Positions 17,924 through 26,677 of a stretch of 64,000 nt of DNA are shown piece after piece. Source of the stretch: Streptomyces sp. XY006 (GTDB lineage Bacteria > Actinomycetota > Actinomycetes > Streptomycetales > Streptomycetaceae). The notes under the pieces were generated by a model that saw only the letters and a program-made list of their open reading frames with translations, ran no database searches and had not been told where the DNA came from. The stretch is from the NCBI RefSeq assembly GCF_002237655.1, contig NZ_NOKT01000001.1:310001-374000 (forward strand), written 5' to 3'. The position numbers were made by a program, and so were the translations under genes. How positions within the stretch are numbered: the stretch's first letter is position 1; every line of letters starts with the position of its first letter.

Positions 17924-19342
17924 ATGACCGTCGACAGCAGTCCGGAAACTCGGATCACCTCCGACACACAACAGCAGTCCCTGAGTACCGCCGCCGCCCG
18001 CAACCTCGCCACCACCACCAAGTCCGTCCCGCAGATGCAGGAGATCACCTCCCGGTGGCTGCTGCGCATGCTGCCCTGGGTCGAGACCAAGGGAGGCGCC
18101 TACCGGGTCAACCGGCGGCTGCGCCACACGGTCGGGGACGGGCGCATCGAGTTCGTGCAGGAGGGCGCCGCGGTCCGGGTGATCCCGCGCGAGCTCGGCG
18201 AACTGGCCCTGCTGCGCGGGTTCGAGGACACCGACGTCCTCGCCGCCCTGGCGGATCGCTGCGCACAGCAGGACTTCGCTGCGGGTGACGTCCTCGTCGA
18301 GCGCGGCAGCCCCGCCGACCGGATCCACCTGATCGCCCACGGCCGGATCAGCCAGACCTCCGAGGGCCCGTACGGCGCAGAGACGGCCATCGCGATGCTC
18401 GCCGACGGCGAGCACTTCTGCACGAGCGCCGCCCTGCTGGACCCCGACGCCCGCTACGACAGCACGTACACCGCGCAGACCGCCGGCACCCTGCTCACGC
18501 TCTCCCGCGCCGACTTCGCCGCCGTCCAGGCCTCCGCACCCCACCTGCGCAGCCACACGGACGGGTTCGCCTCCCGCAGCAGGCAGCGGCAGAACAAGCA
18601 CGGCGAGGCGGAGATCGCCATGTCGGCCGGCCATGTCGGCGAGGTCGACGTACCCGGCGCCTTCGTCGACTACGAGCCGGCGCCACGCGAGTACGAACTC
18701 TCCGTCGCACAGACCGTGCTGAGGATCCACACCAGGGTCGCGGACCTCTACAACGGCCCGATGAACCAGACGGAGGAGCAACTCAGGCTCACCGTCGAGG
18801 CCTTGCGCGAGCGCCAGGAGTACGAGCTGGTCAACAACCGCGAGTTCGGGCTGCTGCACAACGCCGACTTCAAGCAGCGCATCCAGCCCCGCTCCGGTCC
18901 GCCGACCCCGGACGACATGGACGACCTGCTCTGCCGCCGGCGCGGCACCAAACTCTTCCTCGCCCACCCCAGGACCATCGCCGCCATCGGACGCGGTTTC
19001 AACGCCTGCGGTCTCTACCCCGACCACGTCGACCTCGGCGGGCAGTCGGTGCCCGCCTGGCGCGGGGTGCCCATCCTGCCCTGCAACAAGATCCCGATCA
19101 GCAAGGAGCAGACCAGCTCCATCATCGCGATGCGCACGGGGGAGGAGAACCAGGGCGTCATCGGCCTGCGGCAGACCGGACTGCCCGACGAGTACGAGCC
19201 GGGCCTGTCCGTGCGGTTCACGGGCATCAACGAGCAGGCGATCATCTCCTACCTCGTCAGCACGTACTACTCCGCGGCGGTGCTGCTGCCCGACGCCCTG
19301 GGCGTCATGGAGAACGTGCAGATCGCCCCCAGGCCGCACTGA
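17924..19342 (+). CDS. Family 2B encapsulin shell protein with cyclic-nucleotide-binding domain (EshA-like)
   Basis: A 472-residue protein. An N-terminal segment ([20 protein letters not shown]) is followed by an inserted cyclic-nucleotide-binding domain (about residues 90-205: [38 protein letters not shown]) and then a region that matches the HK97-type family 2 encapsulin shell (for example [19 protein letters not shown] and [20 protein letters not shown]). Such shells are encoded next to 2-methylisoborneol synthase and enclose it. AAGGAGAAG at 17906-17914 fixes the ATG. It is the first gene of the 2-methylisoborneol operon, 59 bp before the synthase. Whether the domain here binds cAMP is not determinable. 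Confidence 0.9.
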   Translation: MTVDSSPETRITSDTQQQSLSTAAARNLATTTKSVPQMQEITSRWLLRMLPWVETKGGAYRVNRRLRHTVGDGRIEFVQEGAAVRVIPRELGELALLRGFEDTDVLAALADRCAQQDFAAGDVLVERGSPADRIHLIAHGRISQTSEGPYGAETAIAMLADGEHFCTSAALLDPDARYDSTYTAQTAGTLLTLSRADFAAVQASAPHLRSHTDGFASRSRQRQNKHGEAEIAMSAGHVGEVDVPGAFVDYEPAPREYELSVAQTVLRIHTRVADLYNGPMNQTEEQLRLTVEALRERQEYELVNNREFGLLHNADFKQRIQPRSGPPTPDDMDDLLCRRRGTKLFLAHPRTIAAIGRGFNACGLYPDHVDLGGQSVPAWRGVPILPCNKIPISKEQTSSIIAMRTGEENQGVIGLRQTGLPDEYEPGLSVRFTGINEQAIISYLVSTYYSAAVLLPDALGVMENVQIAPRPH

Positions 19343-19401
19343 AGTCCCCGACCGACTGAGGTCACCACGGGCGCCCCTCTCACCGCACCAAGGAGTCGCC
19401 G

Positions 19402-20667
19402 ATGCCCGACCCCGGGCCCCTCGGACCACCCCCCCACCCACAGCGGCCGACGCCGCCCTCCGCAGCCGACTTCCTGGCGGCGCTGCATCCGCCCGTCGGG
19501 ATACCCGCCCCGTCACCGCCGCCGGCGGACGCCCCCACGCGCACGCCCGAGGCATCGGCGTCGGACACCGCCCTCCAGCGGATCCTGCGCGGGCCGACCG
19601 GTCCGGGCACGAGTTCCCTCTCCCTGATCCCGAGGGACGTCCCCCCGGTGCCGGATCCGGTGCTCCCCGCAGCCGCGCCACCGGGCGAGGGCCGAGCCGT
19701 CCCCGGTCTCTACCACCACCCCGTCCCGGAGCCCGACCCCGTACGCGTGGAGGAGGTGAGCCGCCGGATCAAACGCTGGGCGGAGGAAGAGGTCCAGCTC
19801 TACCCCGAGGAGTGGGAGGGGCAGTTCGACGGATTCTCCGTAGGGCGCTACATGGTCGGCTGCCATCCCGACGCCCCGACGGTCGACCATCTGATGCTCG
19901 CCACCCGGCTGATGGTCGCGGAGAACGCCCTGGACGACTGCTACTGCGAGGACCACGGCGGCTCACCCGTGGGCCTCGGCGGGCGCATCCTCCTCGCGCA
20001 CACCGCGCTCGACCACCTCCACACCACCGCGGAGTACACCCCGGCGTGGCAGGAGTCGCTCGCCTCGGACGCCCCACGCCGGGCCTACCACAGCGCGATG
20101 GAGTACTTCGTCGGCGCGGCCACGCCCTCCCAGGCCGACCGCTACCGGCACGACATGGCCCGGCTGCACATGGGCTACCTCGCCGAGGCGGCCTGGGCAG
20201 AGACGGATCACGTCCCCGAGGTGTGGGAGTACCTGGCGATGCGCCAGTTCAACAACTTCCGCCCCTGTCCCACGATCACCGACACCGTCGGCGGCTACGA
20301 ACTGCCCGCCGACCTGCACGCCCGGCCCGACATGCAGCGGGTCATCGCCCTCGCCGGCAACGCCACCACCATCGTGAACGACCTGTACTCGTACACCAAG
20401 GAACTCAACAGCCCGGGCCGGCACCTGAACCTGCCGGTGGTGATCGCGGAACGCGAGAAGCTCTCCCCCCGCGACGCCTACCTCAAGGCCGTCGAGGTCC
20501 ACAACGAACTCATGCACGCCTTCGAGGCCGCCGCGGCCGACCTCGCCAAGGCCTGCCCCGTGCCCACCGTGCTGCGTTTCCTGAAGGGCGTCGCCGCCTG
20601 GGTCGACGGCAACCACGACTGGCACCGCACCAACACCTACCGCTACAGCCTGCCCGACTTCTGGTAA
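19402..20667 (+). CDS. 2-methylisoborneol synthase (class I terpene cyclase)
   Basis: A 421-residue terpene cyclase that converts 2-methyl-geranyl diphosphate to the earthy odorant 2-methylisoborneol. The Asp-rich metal motif is DDCYCED (Asp178-Asp179 onward) and the NSE triad is NDLYSYTKE from Asn326. The first 110 or so residues are Pro/Ala-rich and disordered (PPPHPQRPTPPSAADFLAAL and further), typical of this enzyme and known to act as the targeting peptide for the encapsulin shell. It has an AAGGAG ribosome site and sits between the shell and methyltransferase genes. Confidence 0.95.
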   Translation: MPDPGPLGPPPHPQRPTPPSAADFLAALHPPVGIPAPSPPPADAPTRTPEASASDTALQRILRGPTGPGTSSLSLIPRDVPPVPDPVLPAAAPPGEGRAVPGLYHHPVPEPDPVRVEEVSRRIKRWAEEEVQLYPEEWEGQFDGFSVGRYMVGCHPDAPTVDHLMLATRLMVAENALDDCYCEDHGGSPVGLGGRILLAHTALDHLHTTAEYTPAWQESLASDAPRRAYHSAMEYFVGAATPSQADRYRHDMARLHMGYLAEAAWAETDHVPEVWEYLAMRQFNNFRPCPTITDTVGGYELPADLHARPDMQRVIALAGNATTIVNDLYSYTKELNSPGRHLNLPVVIAEREKLSPRDAYLKAVEVHNELMHAFEAAAADLAKACPVPTVLRFLKGVAAWVDGNHDWHRTNTYRYSLPDFW

Positions 20668-20682
20668 AGAACGGATCTCTCT

Positions 20683-21558
20683 GTGACCACTGAAACGACC
20701 ACCACCGCCACCGCGAAGATCCCGGCCCCGGCGACGCCGTACCAGAGGGACATCGCCCAGTACTGGAACAACGAGGCGCGACCGGTCAACCTGCGCCTGG
20801 GCGACGTGGACGGGCTCTACCACCACCACTACGGCATCGGCGCCGTCGACCACTCCGCACTCGGCGACCCGGCCCACAGCGAGTACGAGAAGAAGCTCAT
20901 CGCGGAGCTGCACCGGCTGGAGTCCGCGCAGGCGGAGTTCCTCCTGGACCACCTCGGCACCGTCCAGCCCGGCGACACCCTGGTCGACGCCGGCTGCGGG
21001 CGCGGGGGGTCCATGGTGATGGCCCACCGCCGTTTCGGCTGCAAGGTCGAAGGAGTCACCCTGTCCGCCACCCAGGCCGATTTCGGCAACCGGCGCGCCC
21101 GGGAACTGCGCATCGACGACCACGTCCGCTCCCGCGTGTGCAACATGCTCGACACCCCCTTCGACAAGGGCAGCGTCACCGCCTCGTGGAACAACGAGTC
21201 GACCATGTACGTCGACCTGCACGACCTGTTCGCCGAGCACTCCCGGTTCCTGAAGGTGGGCGGCCGGTACGTGACGATCACCGGCTGCTGGAACCCCCGC
21301 TACGGCCAGCCGTCGAAGTGGGTGTCCCAGATCAACGCCCACTTCGAGTGCAACATCCACTCGCGCCGCGAGTACCTGCGCGCCATGGCCGACAACCGGC
21401 TCGTGCCGCAGACCATCGTCGACCTCACGCCCGACACGCTGCCCTACTGGGAGCTCCGGGCCACGTCCTCGCTGGTCACGGGGATCGAGAAGGCGTTCAT
21501 CGAGTCCTACCGCGACGGCTCCTTCCAGTACGTCCTGATCGCGGCCGACCGCGTGTGA
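20683..21558 (+). CDS. Geranyl diphosphate 2-C-methyltransferase
   Basis: A 291-residue SAM-dependent methyltransferase. The SAM-binding motif is VDAGCGRGGSMVMA; the sequence resembles cyclopropane-fatty-acid/sterol methyltransferase types and the C-methyltransferases of 2-methylisoborneol operons. It methylates C2 of geranyl diphosphate to feed the upstream synthase. Starts at GTG, 15 bp after the synthase stop, so the operon is shell-cyclase-methyltransferase. Ends before a very strong hairpin at 21576-21619. Confidence 0.95.
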   Translation: MTTETTTTATAKIPAPATPYQRDIAQYWNNEARPVNLRLGDVDGLYHHHYGIGAVDHSALGDPAHSEYEKKLIAELHRLESAQAEFLLDHLGTVQPGDTLVDAGCGRGGSMVMAHRRFGCKVEGVTLSATQADFGNRRARELRIDDHVRSRVCNMLDTPFDKGSVTASWNNESTMYVDLHDLFAEHSRFLKVGGRYVTITGCWNPRYGQPSKWVSQINAHFECNIHSRREYLRAMADNRLVPQTIVDLTPDTLPYWELRATSSLVTGIEKAFIESYRDGSFQYVLIAADRV

Positions 21559-21575
21559 GCCGCGTGTGAGCCGGT

Positions 21576-21619
21576 CCTCGCGGGGCCGGGCGACCCACGG
21601 CGGGCCCGGCCCCGCGAGG
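21576..21619 (+). terminator. Terminator of the 2-methylisoborneol operon
   Basis: Perfect 15-bp stem: CCTCGCGGGGCCGGG (21576-21590) and its complement (21605-21619), 14-nt loop, no U tract. Confidence 0.85.
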
Positions 21620-21732
21620 CCGTGCCGTCCCGGCCCGGCAGCCGTGGCGCACAGCCGCGGTGCCGGGCCTGTTCTGCCCGGCGTGTCCGGGCGGTAGCTT
21701 GGTGAGGAGGGCCCCTGAAGGAGGGCGATGCC

Positions 21733-22170
21733 ATGCCGTGGTTCGTCTGGCTGCTCGCCGCCGCGGCACTGGGTGTCGCGGAGTTCTTCACCCTGACCCT
21801 CGTCCTCGGGTTGCTGGCGGGGGCCGCGCTGGTCGCCGCCGTGGTCGCCGGAGTGGGTGTCGGCCTGCTCGGCCAGCTCGTGGCGCTGGCAGCGGCGGCG
21901 GCGGTGGGCCTCGTCGTCATCCGTCCCGTCGCGCTGCGGCACATGGAGCAGCAGCCTCTCGTCCGCGACGGCAGCGACGCCCTGATCGGCCGGCGGGCCG
22001 AGGTCGTGCAGGAGGTCACGGCGACCCGTGGGCTGATCAAGCTCTCCGGCGAGGAATGGACCGCCCGAGCCCTCGACGAGAGCCTGGTGATCCCGGTGGG
22101 CGCGTGGGTGGACGTCATGGAGATCGAAGGCGCCACGGCCATCGTCTACCCGCGGGCCCTGCTGCCATGA
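21733..22170 (+). CDS. NfeD-family membrane protein
   Basis: A 145-residue protein: two or three closely packed transmembrane segments at residues 3-65, then a cytoplasmic OB-fold-like domain (LIGRRAEVVQEVTATRGLIKLSGEEWTARA). This is the short NfeD1b form that almost always neighbours an SPFH/stomatin gene, as here 36 bp downstream. NfeD proteins scaffold stomatin-like proteins in membrane microdomains. Preceded by a good AAGGAGG site. Confidence 0.9.
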   Translation: MPWFVWLLAAAALGVAEFFTLTLVLGLLAGAALVAAVVAGVGVGLLGQLVALAAAAAVGLVVIRPVALRHMEQQPLVRDGSDALIGRRAEVVQEVTATRGLIKLSGEEWTARALDESLVIPVGAWVDVMEIEGATAIVYPRALLP

Positions 22171-22205
22171 ACGGCTGAACACGAAGCTGAAGCTACGGAG
22201 GCGCT

Positions 22206-23303
22206 GTGGATCCGGTTGTCGTCCTCGCCCTGGTGGCGGCCCTCGTCGTCATCTTCCTGGTGGCCTCCACCGTCCGGATCGTGCCGCAGGCGCGCCGCTA
22301 CAACATCGAGCGGTTCGGCCGGTACCGCCGGACCCTGCAACCCGGGCTGAACCTCGTCGTGCCGGTCGCGGACCGCATCAACACCAAACTCGACGTGCGC
22401 GAGCAGGTCTACTCCTCCGACCCCCGGCCGGTGATCACCGAGGACAACCTCGTGGTGAACATCGACACGGTGCTCTACTACCAGATCACGGACCCGCGGG
22501 CGGCGGCGTACGAGGTCGCCGACTACCTCCAGGCCATCGACCAGCTCACCGTGACGACGCTGCGGAACGTCATCGGCAGCATGGACCTGGAGGAGACGCT
22601 CACCTCACGCGAGGAGATCAACTCACGGCTGCGCGCCGTCCTCGACGACGCCACCGGCAAGTGGGGCATCCGCGTCAACCGCGTGGAGATCAAGGCCATC
22701 GATCCACCGCACACGATCAAGGAAGCGATGGAGAAGCAGATGCGGGCCGAGCGTGACAAGCGCGCGGCCATCCTGCATGCCGAGGGGGAACGGCAGGCCA
22801 AGATCCTCACCGCGGAGGGCACGAAGCAGAAGGACATCCTGGAGGCGCAGGGAGCGCAGCAGGCCATGATCCTGCGGGCGGACGGTGAGGCGAAGGCGGT
22901 GGAACTCGTCTTCCAGGCCGTCCACCGCAACAACGCCGACCCGAAGATCCTGGCCTACAAGTACCTGGAGACACTGCCGCACCTGGCACGCAGCGACAAC
23001 AACACGTTCTGGGTGATCCCGGGAGAGCTGACCGAGGCGGTGCGGACGGTCACCCGTGCGTTCGGCGACCAGCCGGCGGAGGCCGCGCAGTCCGGGGAAG
23101 CGGGGACGGCAGGCGCCGGAGACAGACAGACGGAGGGCCGGACTCCGGAGCTCGGCACGAACTGGACGCCCTCGCTCGACGCGGCCGCGGCGGCCGACGA
23201 GGCCGGGAAACAGGCCGCCGCCGCGGTGAACGACGCGAAGGCGGAGGCAGAGGCCGCGAAGTCCCCCCAGAACCCACGCCGGGGCCACACGCCCGACGCC
23301 TGA
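22206..23303 (+). CDS. SPFH/Band 7 (stomatin/slipin-like) membrane protein
   Basis: A 365-residue stomatin-type protein: one N-terminal membrane anchor (DPVVVLALVAALVVIFLVAS), a Band 7 domain (PQARRYNIERFGRYRRTLQPGL, then VDTVLYYQITDPRAAAYEV), a coiled-coil rich in Arg/Glu (about 165-225) and an Ala-rich disordered tail. It would oligomerise at the membrane and recruit partners, with the upstream NfeD protein as the expected one. GTG start with CGGAGG upstream; coupled to nfeD. Confidence 0.93.
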   Translation: MDPVVVLALVAALVVIFLVASTVRIVPQARRYNIERFGRYRRTLQPGLNLVVPVADRINTKLDVREQVYSSDPRPVITEDNLVVNIDTVLYYQITDPRAAAYEVADYLQAIDQLTVTTLRNVIGSMDLEETLTSREEINSRLRAVLDDATGKWGIRVNRVEIKAIDPPHTIKEAMEKQMRAERDKRAAILHAEGERQAKILTAEGTKQKDILEAQGAQQAMILRADGEAKAVELVFQAVHRNNADPKILAYKYLETLPHLARSDNNTFWVIPGELTEAVRTVTRAFGDQPAEAAQSGEAGTAGAGDRQTEGRTPELGTNWTPSLDAAAAADEAGKQAAAAVNDAKAEAEAAKSPQNPRRGHTPDA

Positions 23304-23423
23304 TCCCACCTTCAGGCGGATGGCAGTCGAGTCTCGGCCCCGCGTCCGGGGCCCGACCAGGATCATGTCAGAGGCGCGCTCTACGCGTTGGGAGTATCCC
23401 GCGCCACGTGCTATCCAGGGGCG

Positions 23424-24056
23424 ATGGTGATCCCCAGCTCATCGGGCAGACCGTTCGACGCGGTGCTGTGCGACCTCGACAACGTGATCCGGTTCTACGA
23501 CATGAGCCACGTGGCGGCGCTGGAGCGCTCGGCCGGACTGGCCGAGGGGACCACGGCGGAGGTGGCCTACGCTCCGGAGGTGGATCAGCCGCTGCTCCTC
23601 GGCCGCATCGGCAAGGAGGAGTGGGTCGAGTCCATCGCACGCGGACTCCGGCGCGCGGTGTCGCCCACGCAGGCCCGTGAGTTGGCCGTCGCGTTCGCCG
23701 CTGCGCCCTCCTGGGCGGACCAGGCGGTCGTGCCTGCCCTGCGTCGGATCAGAGAGCACATGCCTGTTGTCCTGGTGACCAACGCGACGTCGGATCTGGA
23801 GGAGGAACTGCTGTCACTGGGGCTGTCGGATCTCGCGGACCACGTGGTCAGCAGCGCGCGTGTGGGGGTCGTCAAGCCCGACCGCGCGATCTACGACATC
23901 GCGGTCGAGCGAGCAGGCGTGCCGGGGGAGCGGTGCCTCTTCGTGGACGACAGGCTGGAGAACGTCGAGGCCGCAGCCGCCCTCGGGATGACCGGGGTGC
24001 ACTACCGTCGCCCTCAGGATCTCCACACGGCCGTGGCTCCCGTACTCGGTGCCTGA
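23424..24056 (+). CDS. HAD-superfamily hydrolase
   Basis: A 210-residue HAD phosphatase. Motif I is CDLDNVI with nucleophile Asp and the general-acid Asp two residues on; motif II Thr in LVTNAT; motif III Lys in GVVKPD; motif IV acidic pair in FVDDRLENV. A helical cap lies between motif I and II. Probably dephosphorylates a small metabolite; the substrate is not predictable. An upstream 12-codon extension exists, but ATG 23424 fits the conserved start of the domain. Convergent with the DUF6328 gene, 33 bp apart. Confidence 0.88.
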   Translation: MVIPSSSGRPFDAVLCDLDNVIRFYDMSHVAALERSAGLAEGTTAEVAYAPEVDQPLLLGRIGKEEWVESIARGLRRAVSPTQARELAVAFAAAPSWADQAVVPALRRIREHMPVVLVTNATSDLEEELLSLGLSDLADHVVSSARVGVVKPDRAIYDIAVERAGVPGERCLFVDDRLENVEAAAALGMTGVHYRRPQDLHTAVAPVLGA

Positions 24057-24089
24057 GAGGGAGCTGCACTTTGCACAGGCCGCAGCGGG

Positions 24090-24656
24090 TCAGGTGCTCT
24101 TCGTCTGGGAGCGCTGGTCGCCGCGGCGGCGGAGGTACAGCGGGAGGACGTACCAGCAGAGGCCGAACCACAGCATGACTCCGCCCGCGAGGATTTCCGC
24201 GAAGACGCCGGGTACGACGAAGCGGAGGATCAGCAGCAGCGTGCAGCCGATGGTCAGGGCGAGCAGGACCATGCCGCACATCATCAGGCGTCCGGCGGCC
24301 TCCACGACTTCGTCCTTCATGCGCTGACCGGACAGGAAGCGATGGATGGAGACGGGCGCGATCAGCGTGCCGGTGGCCGCGGCCCCGAGCACCACGGTCG
24401 TGACGTAGAGGGCACGGTCCAGCGTCTCCAGCTCCCGGAACAGCGGGGTGAAGGCCACACTCAGCAGGAAGCCGAAGAGGATCTGCACGCCCGTCTGGGT
24501 GACCCGGGTCTCCTGGAGTATCTCGTTCCAGCGTCGGTTGACGCGTTCCTGCGGGCTCTCGTCCTCCCCGGCTCCGGTTCTCGCGTCCGCGCCCTCGTGC
24601 CGCGCACCGAGCGTGCTCTCGTCCTCCGGCCCCGCGTTCCGCTGTGTCGTCGTCAC
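24090..24656 (-). CDS. DUF6328-family membrane protein
   Basis: A 188-residue protein with a charged N-terminal cytoplasmic segment (about 1-55, EDESPQERVNRRWNEILQETRVTQTG) followed by four hydrophobic membrane segments. It resembles small actinobacterial membrane proteins annotated DUF6328; function unknown. Its GTG start overlaps the stop codon of the upstream XRE regulator (GTGA), so the two are translationally coupled and the regulator may act together with it. Confidence 0.8.
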   Translation of the reverse strand: MTTTQRNAGPEDESTLGARHEGADARTGAGEDESPQERVNRRWNEILQETRVTQTGVQILFGFLLSVAFTPLFRELETLDRALYVTTVVLGAAATGTLIAPVSIHRFLSGQRMKDEVVEAAGRLMMCGMVLLALTIGCTLLLILRFVVPGVFAEILAGGVMLWFGLCWYVLPLYLRRRGDQRSQTKST

Positions 24657-25996
24657 GGCTTCCCTCCCATGTCAGAGGGTCCGTCTGCCCCGCCGGTACG
24701 GCTTTCATGCAGGCTGACCGCCCGCGGCCCGCCCGTCCGTGCCGGCCGCGCCGGGCACGGGGCCGGCCCGGGGGAGCGGACGCCGGCGGCCAACGTGGTG
24801 GCGAGGGCCTGCCAGACGTGCGCGGCGAGGTCCACGTTCCCGGACCGCGTCGCCTGCGCCGCGAGCCGCTGGAGGGCGGCGACGCCTTCCCCGACCCGGC
24901 CGTCCAGGATCGCCAGCCGGTTGTCGAGGACCGACAGCCGCACCCGGTCACCGTAGGGGAGACGCAGGTCCTCCTCGGACAGCACGGCCCGGCTCAGCGC
25001 GCCGGCGTGCTCCAACCGGCCCTGGGCGAAGGCGAGATGAGCCTGGAGCGCGTGCAGTTCCTGACGTTGTGCGGGGGTGCCGACCGGGCCGAGGACCGAG
25101 GCGGCCTCGGCCAGCCACCGCTCGGCGGCGGCCACCCGGGGCGGTGACATCCGCACGGCCGCCGCGGCGGCGGCCATCCGCAGCCGGACCCAGAGGGCCA
25201 GGTCCTGCCCGTCGTCGATCAGGCCCAGCGCGGTCTCGAGACGGGCGAGGGCGGCCGCGTCGTCCCCCTTGCGGCTGCCGACCACGGCGGCCGTCCACAG
25301 CGCCTCGGCCGCCTGACCGGCCGAGGCCCGGGGCAGCAGGTCCCGTTCCAGTTCGTCGACGTGCCGCGAGGCCGCCTCCCACCTGCCGAGTTCCGTCTCG
25401 ACGCTGATCAGCTCCAGCAGAGCGGCCAGCGTGTCGGCCACGCACAGCCCCTCGGCGCGGGCGACGGAGAGCGCCTCCCGCGCCGCCGGTTCCGCGGCGC
25501 GCAGGTCGCCGAGGGCGCGGGTGCAGCGGGCGTACCGGGCGAGCGACCTGACTCGCAGGTCCGGGGCGTTCAACTCCCTGCTCAGCGAGAGGAGTTCCCG
25601 CAGCCGGGTGCGCTCCAGCTCGTGGTCGCCGTCGCGGCCGGCGGCACCGCTCAGCAGCCACAGGGCGTGCCAGCGGGCGGCGGGCTCCTCGCCCGGGTCC
25701 TCCTCGACCGCGCGGCGAAGCATCGCGGTGCCGTCCGTCCCGGGTGGTGCCGAGGCCACGGCGGCCAGCACCTCGGTCAGGGACCTGCCGTCCGACGGGC
25801 CGGCCAGGACCGGGACATCGACGCCGAGCCGCTGGGCGAGGTAGGCCACGATGCGCTCGGTGGGACGCCGTTCGCCGGACTCCAGGCGCGACAGGTGCCC
25901 CGTCGACATGCCGTCGCCGACGACGTCGGCCTGGCTCAGGCCACGGGCCACTCGGAGCCTCCTCAGCCGGCGGCCGAACTGCGGCTGGTCGAGCAT
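24653..25996 (-). CDS. XRE-family regulator with TPR-like repeat domain
   Basis: A 447-residue protein: N-terminal Cro/CI helix-turn-helix (FGRRLRRLRVARGLSQADVV, GHLSRLESGERRPT) followed by about 330 residues of alpha-helical, Ala/Arg/Leu-rich repeats that look like degenerate tetratricopeptide repeats. This architecture is common in Streptomyces pleiotropic regulators that sense a peptide or protein through the TPR part. GAGGAGGGAG lies directly upstream of the ATG. Forms an operon with the DUF6328 gene. Confidence 0.88.
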   Translation of the reverse strand: MLDQPQFGRRLRRLRVARGLSQADVVGDGMSTGHLSRLESGERRPTERIVAYLAQRLGVDVPVLAGPSDGRSLTEVLAAVASAPPGTDGTAMLRRAVEEDPGEEPAARWHALWLLSGAAGRDGDHELERTRLRELLSLSRELNAPDLRVRSLARYARCTRALGDLRAAEPAAREALSVARAEGLCVADTLAALLELISVETELGRWEAASRHVDELERDLLPRASAGQAAEALWTAAVVGSRKGDDAAALARLETALGLIDDGQDLALWVRLRMAAAAAAVRMSPPRVAAAERWLAEAASVLGPVGTPAQRQELHALQAHLAFAQGRLEHAGALSRAVLSEEDLRLPYGDRVRLSVLDNRLAILDGRVGEGVAALQRLAAQATRSGNVDLAAHVWQALATTLAAGVRSPGPAPCPARPARTGGPRAVSLHESRTGGADGPSDMGGKP

Positions 25997-26243
25997 CTCC
26001 CTCCTCGGATCGGGGGCCCGGTCGGCACGGTACCCGTGGTTCCGCTTGCCCGATCGGGCACGTGAGGTGTCATCACTTTATGAAGCACGCCAAGGGGCGA
26101 CAAGCCGTCGGACACGGCCCGACCGCGCATTGCGGAGGCGGTGCCGAGACCCGCCGGAATTGCTTGAACCGGGGGTTCCCGCTGCCCGAAATAGGCCCGC
26201 TCGCACCACAGTTGGCGAGTTGCCGAGGTCACCTGACAAACTC

Positions 26244-26272
26244 TTGCCTCGGGGGTTTCCTGCCCTTAGTCT
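26244..26272 (+). promoter_or_regulatory. Sigma70-like promoter upstream of small ORF and PAS-LuxR gene
   Basis: TTGCCT (26244-26249) and TAGTCT (26267-26272) are separated by exactly 17 bp. Expected start near 26279, about 43 nt before the small ORF. It lies in a 680-bp gap between the divergent XRE gene and the PAS-LuxR gene that otherwise shows no gene of normal size. Apart from this promoter, the small ORF and the GAAGGA site before the LuxR gene, I see nothing else there. Confidence 0.5.
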
Positions 26273-26321
26273 CAAAGGCGACCCCCTTGAGCGATCCCCC
26301 CTTCGTCCTATGGAGGTTTTC

Positions 26322-26447
26322 GTGCTGCGCAGTAACCGGCCGGGCTTTTTGCCACGGCATGACTTACTCGCACCCGGCCGTCCCGCGGTGCACGCCGACG
26401 AGATCGCGCATCGGGATGGAAGGCTCATGACAACGTTATCCGTCTGA
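26322..26447 (+). CDS. Possible 41-codon small ORF with two TTA codons
   Basis: GTG at 26322 is preceded by GGAGG with 6-nt spacing and follows a plausible promoter. It encodes 41 residues beginning VLRSNRPGFLPRHDLL and ending MTTLSV. Two codons are TTA (Leu in HDLL and in TTLSV), the rare codon read by the bldA tRNA; I noticed no other TTA codons in the genes of the window. It could be a leader peptide, a short secreted or signalling peptide, or non-functional. I do not recognise any family. It lies 230 bp upstream of the PAS-LuxR regulator gene, possibly on the same transcript. Confidence 0.4.
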   Translation: MLRSNRPGFLPRHDLLAPGRPAVHADEIAHRDGRLMTTLSV

Positions 26448-26677
26448 CCCGGATGCCGGTCGCCCAGGCGCCGCTTCCTCTGCTGACCCTGACCCGACCC
26501 GGGAGTCCGGCGCCCATCGCCGGCCCGGGACGACGCGGACACCCGGCCCCGGCCACCGACGAGGTGGCGCGTGCCGACACCGGGCGCTCGTCTACACCCA
26601 GGCACAGCGCATCGGTCCGCTCCGCGTCCGCTCACCCTTCCCAGCCCCCCACGCGCAGGAAGAAGGACGGTACGTCC

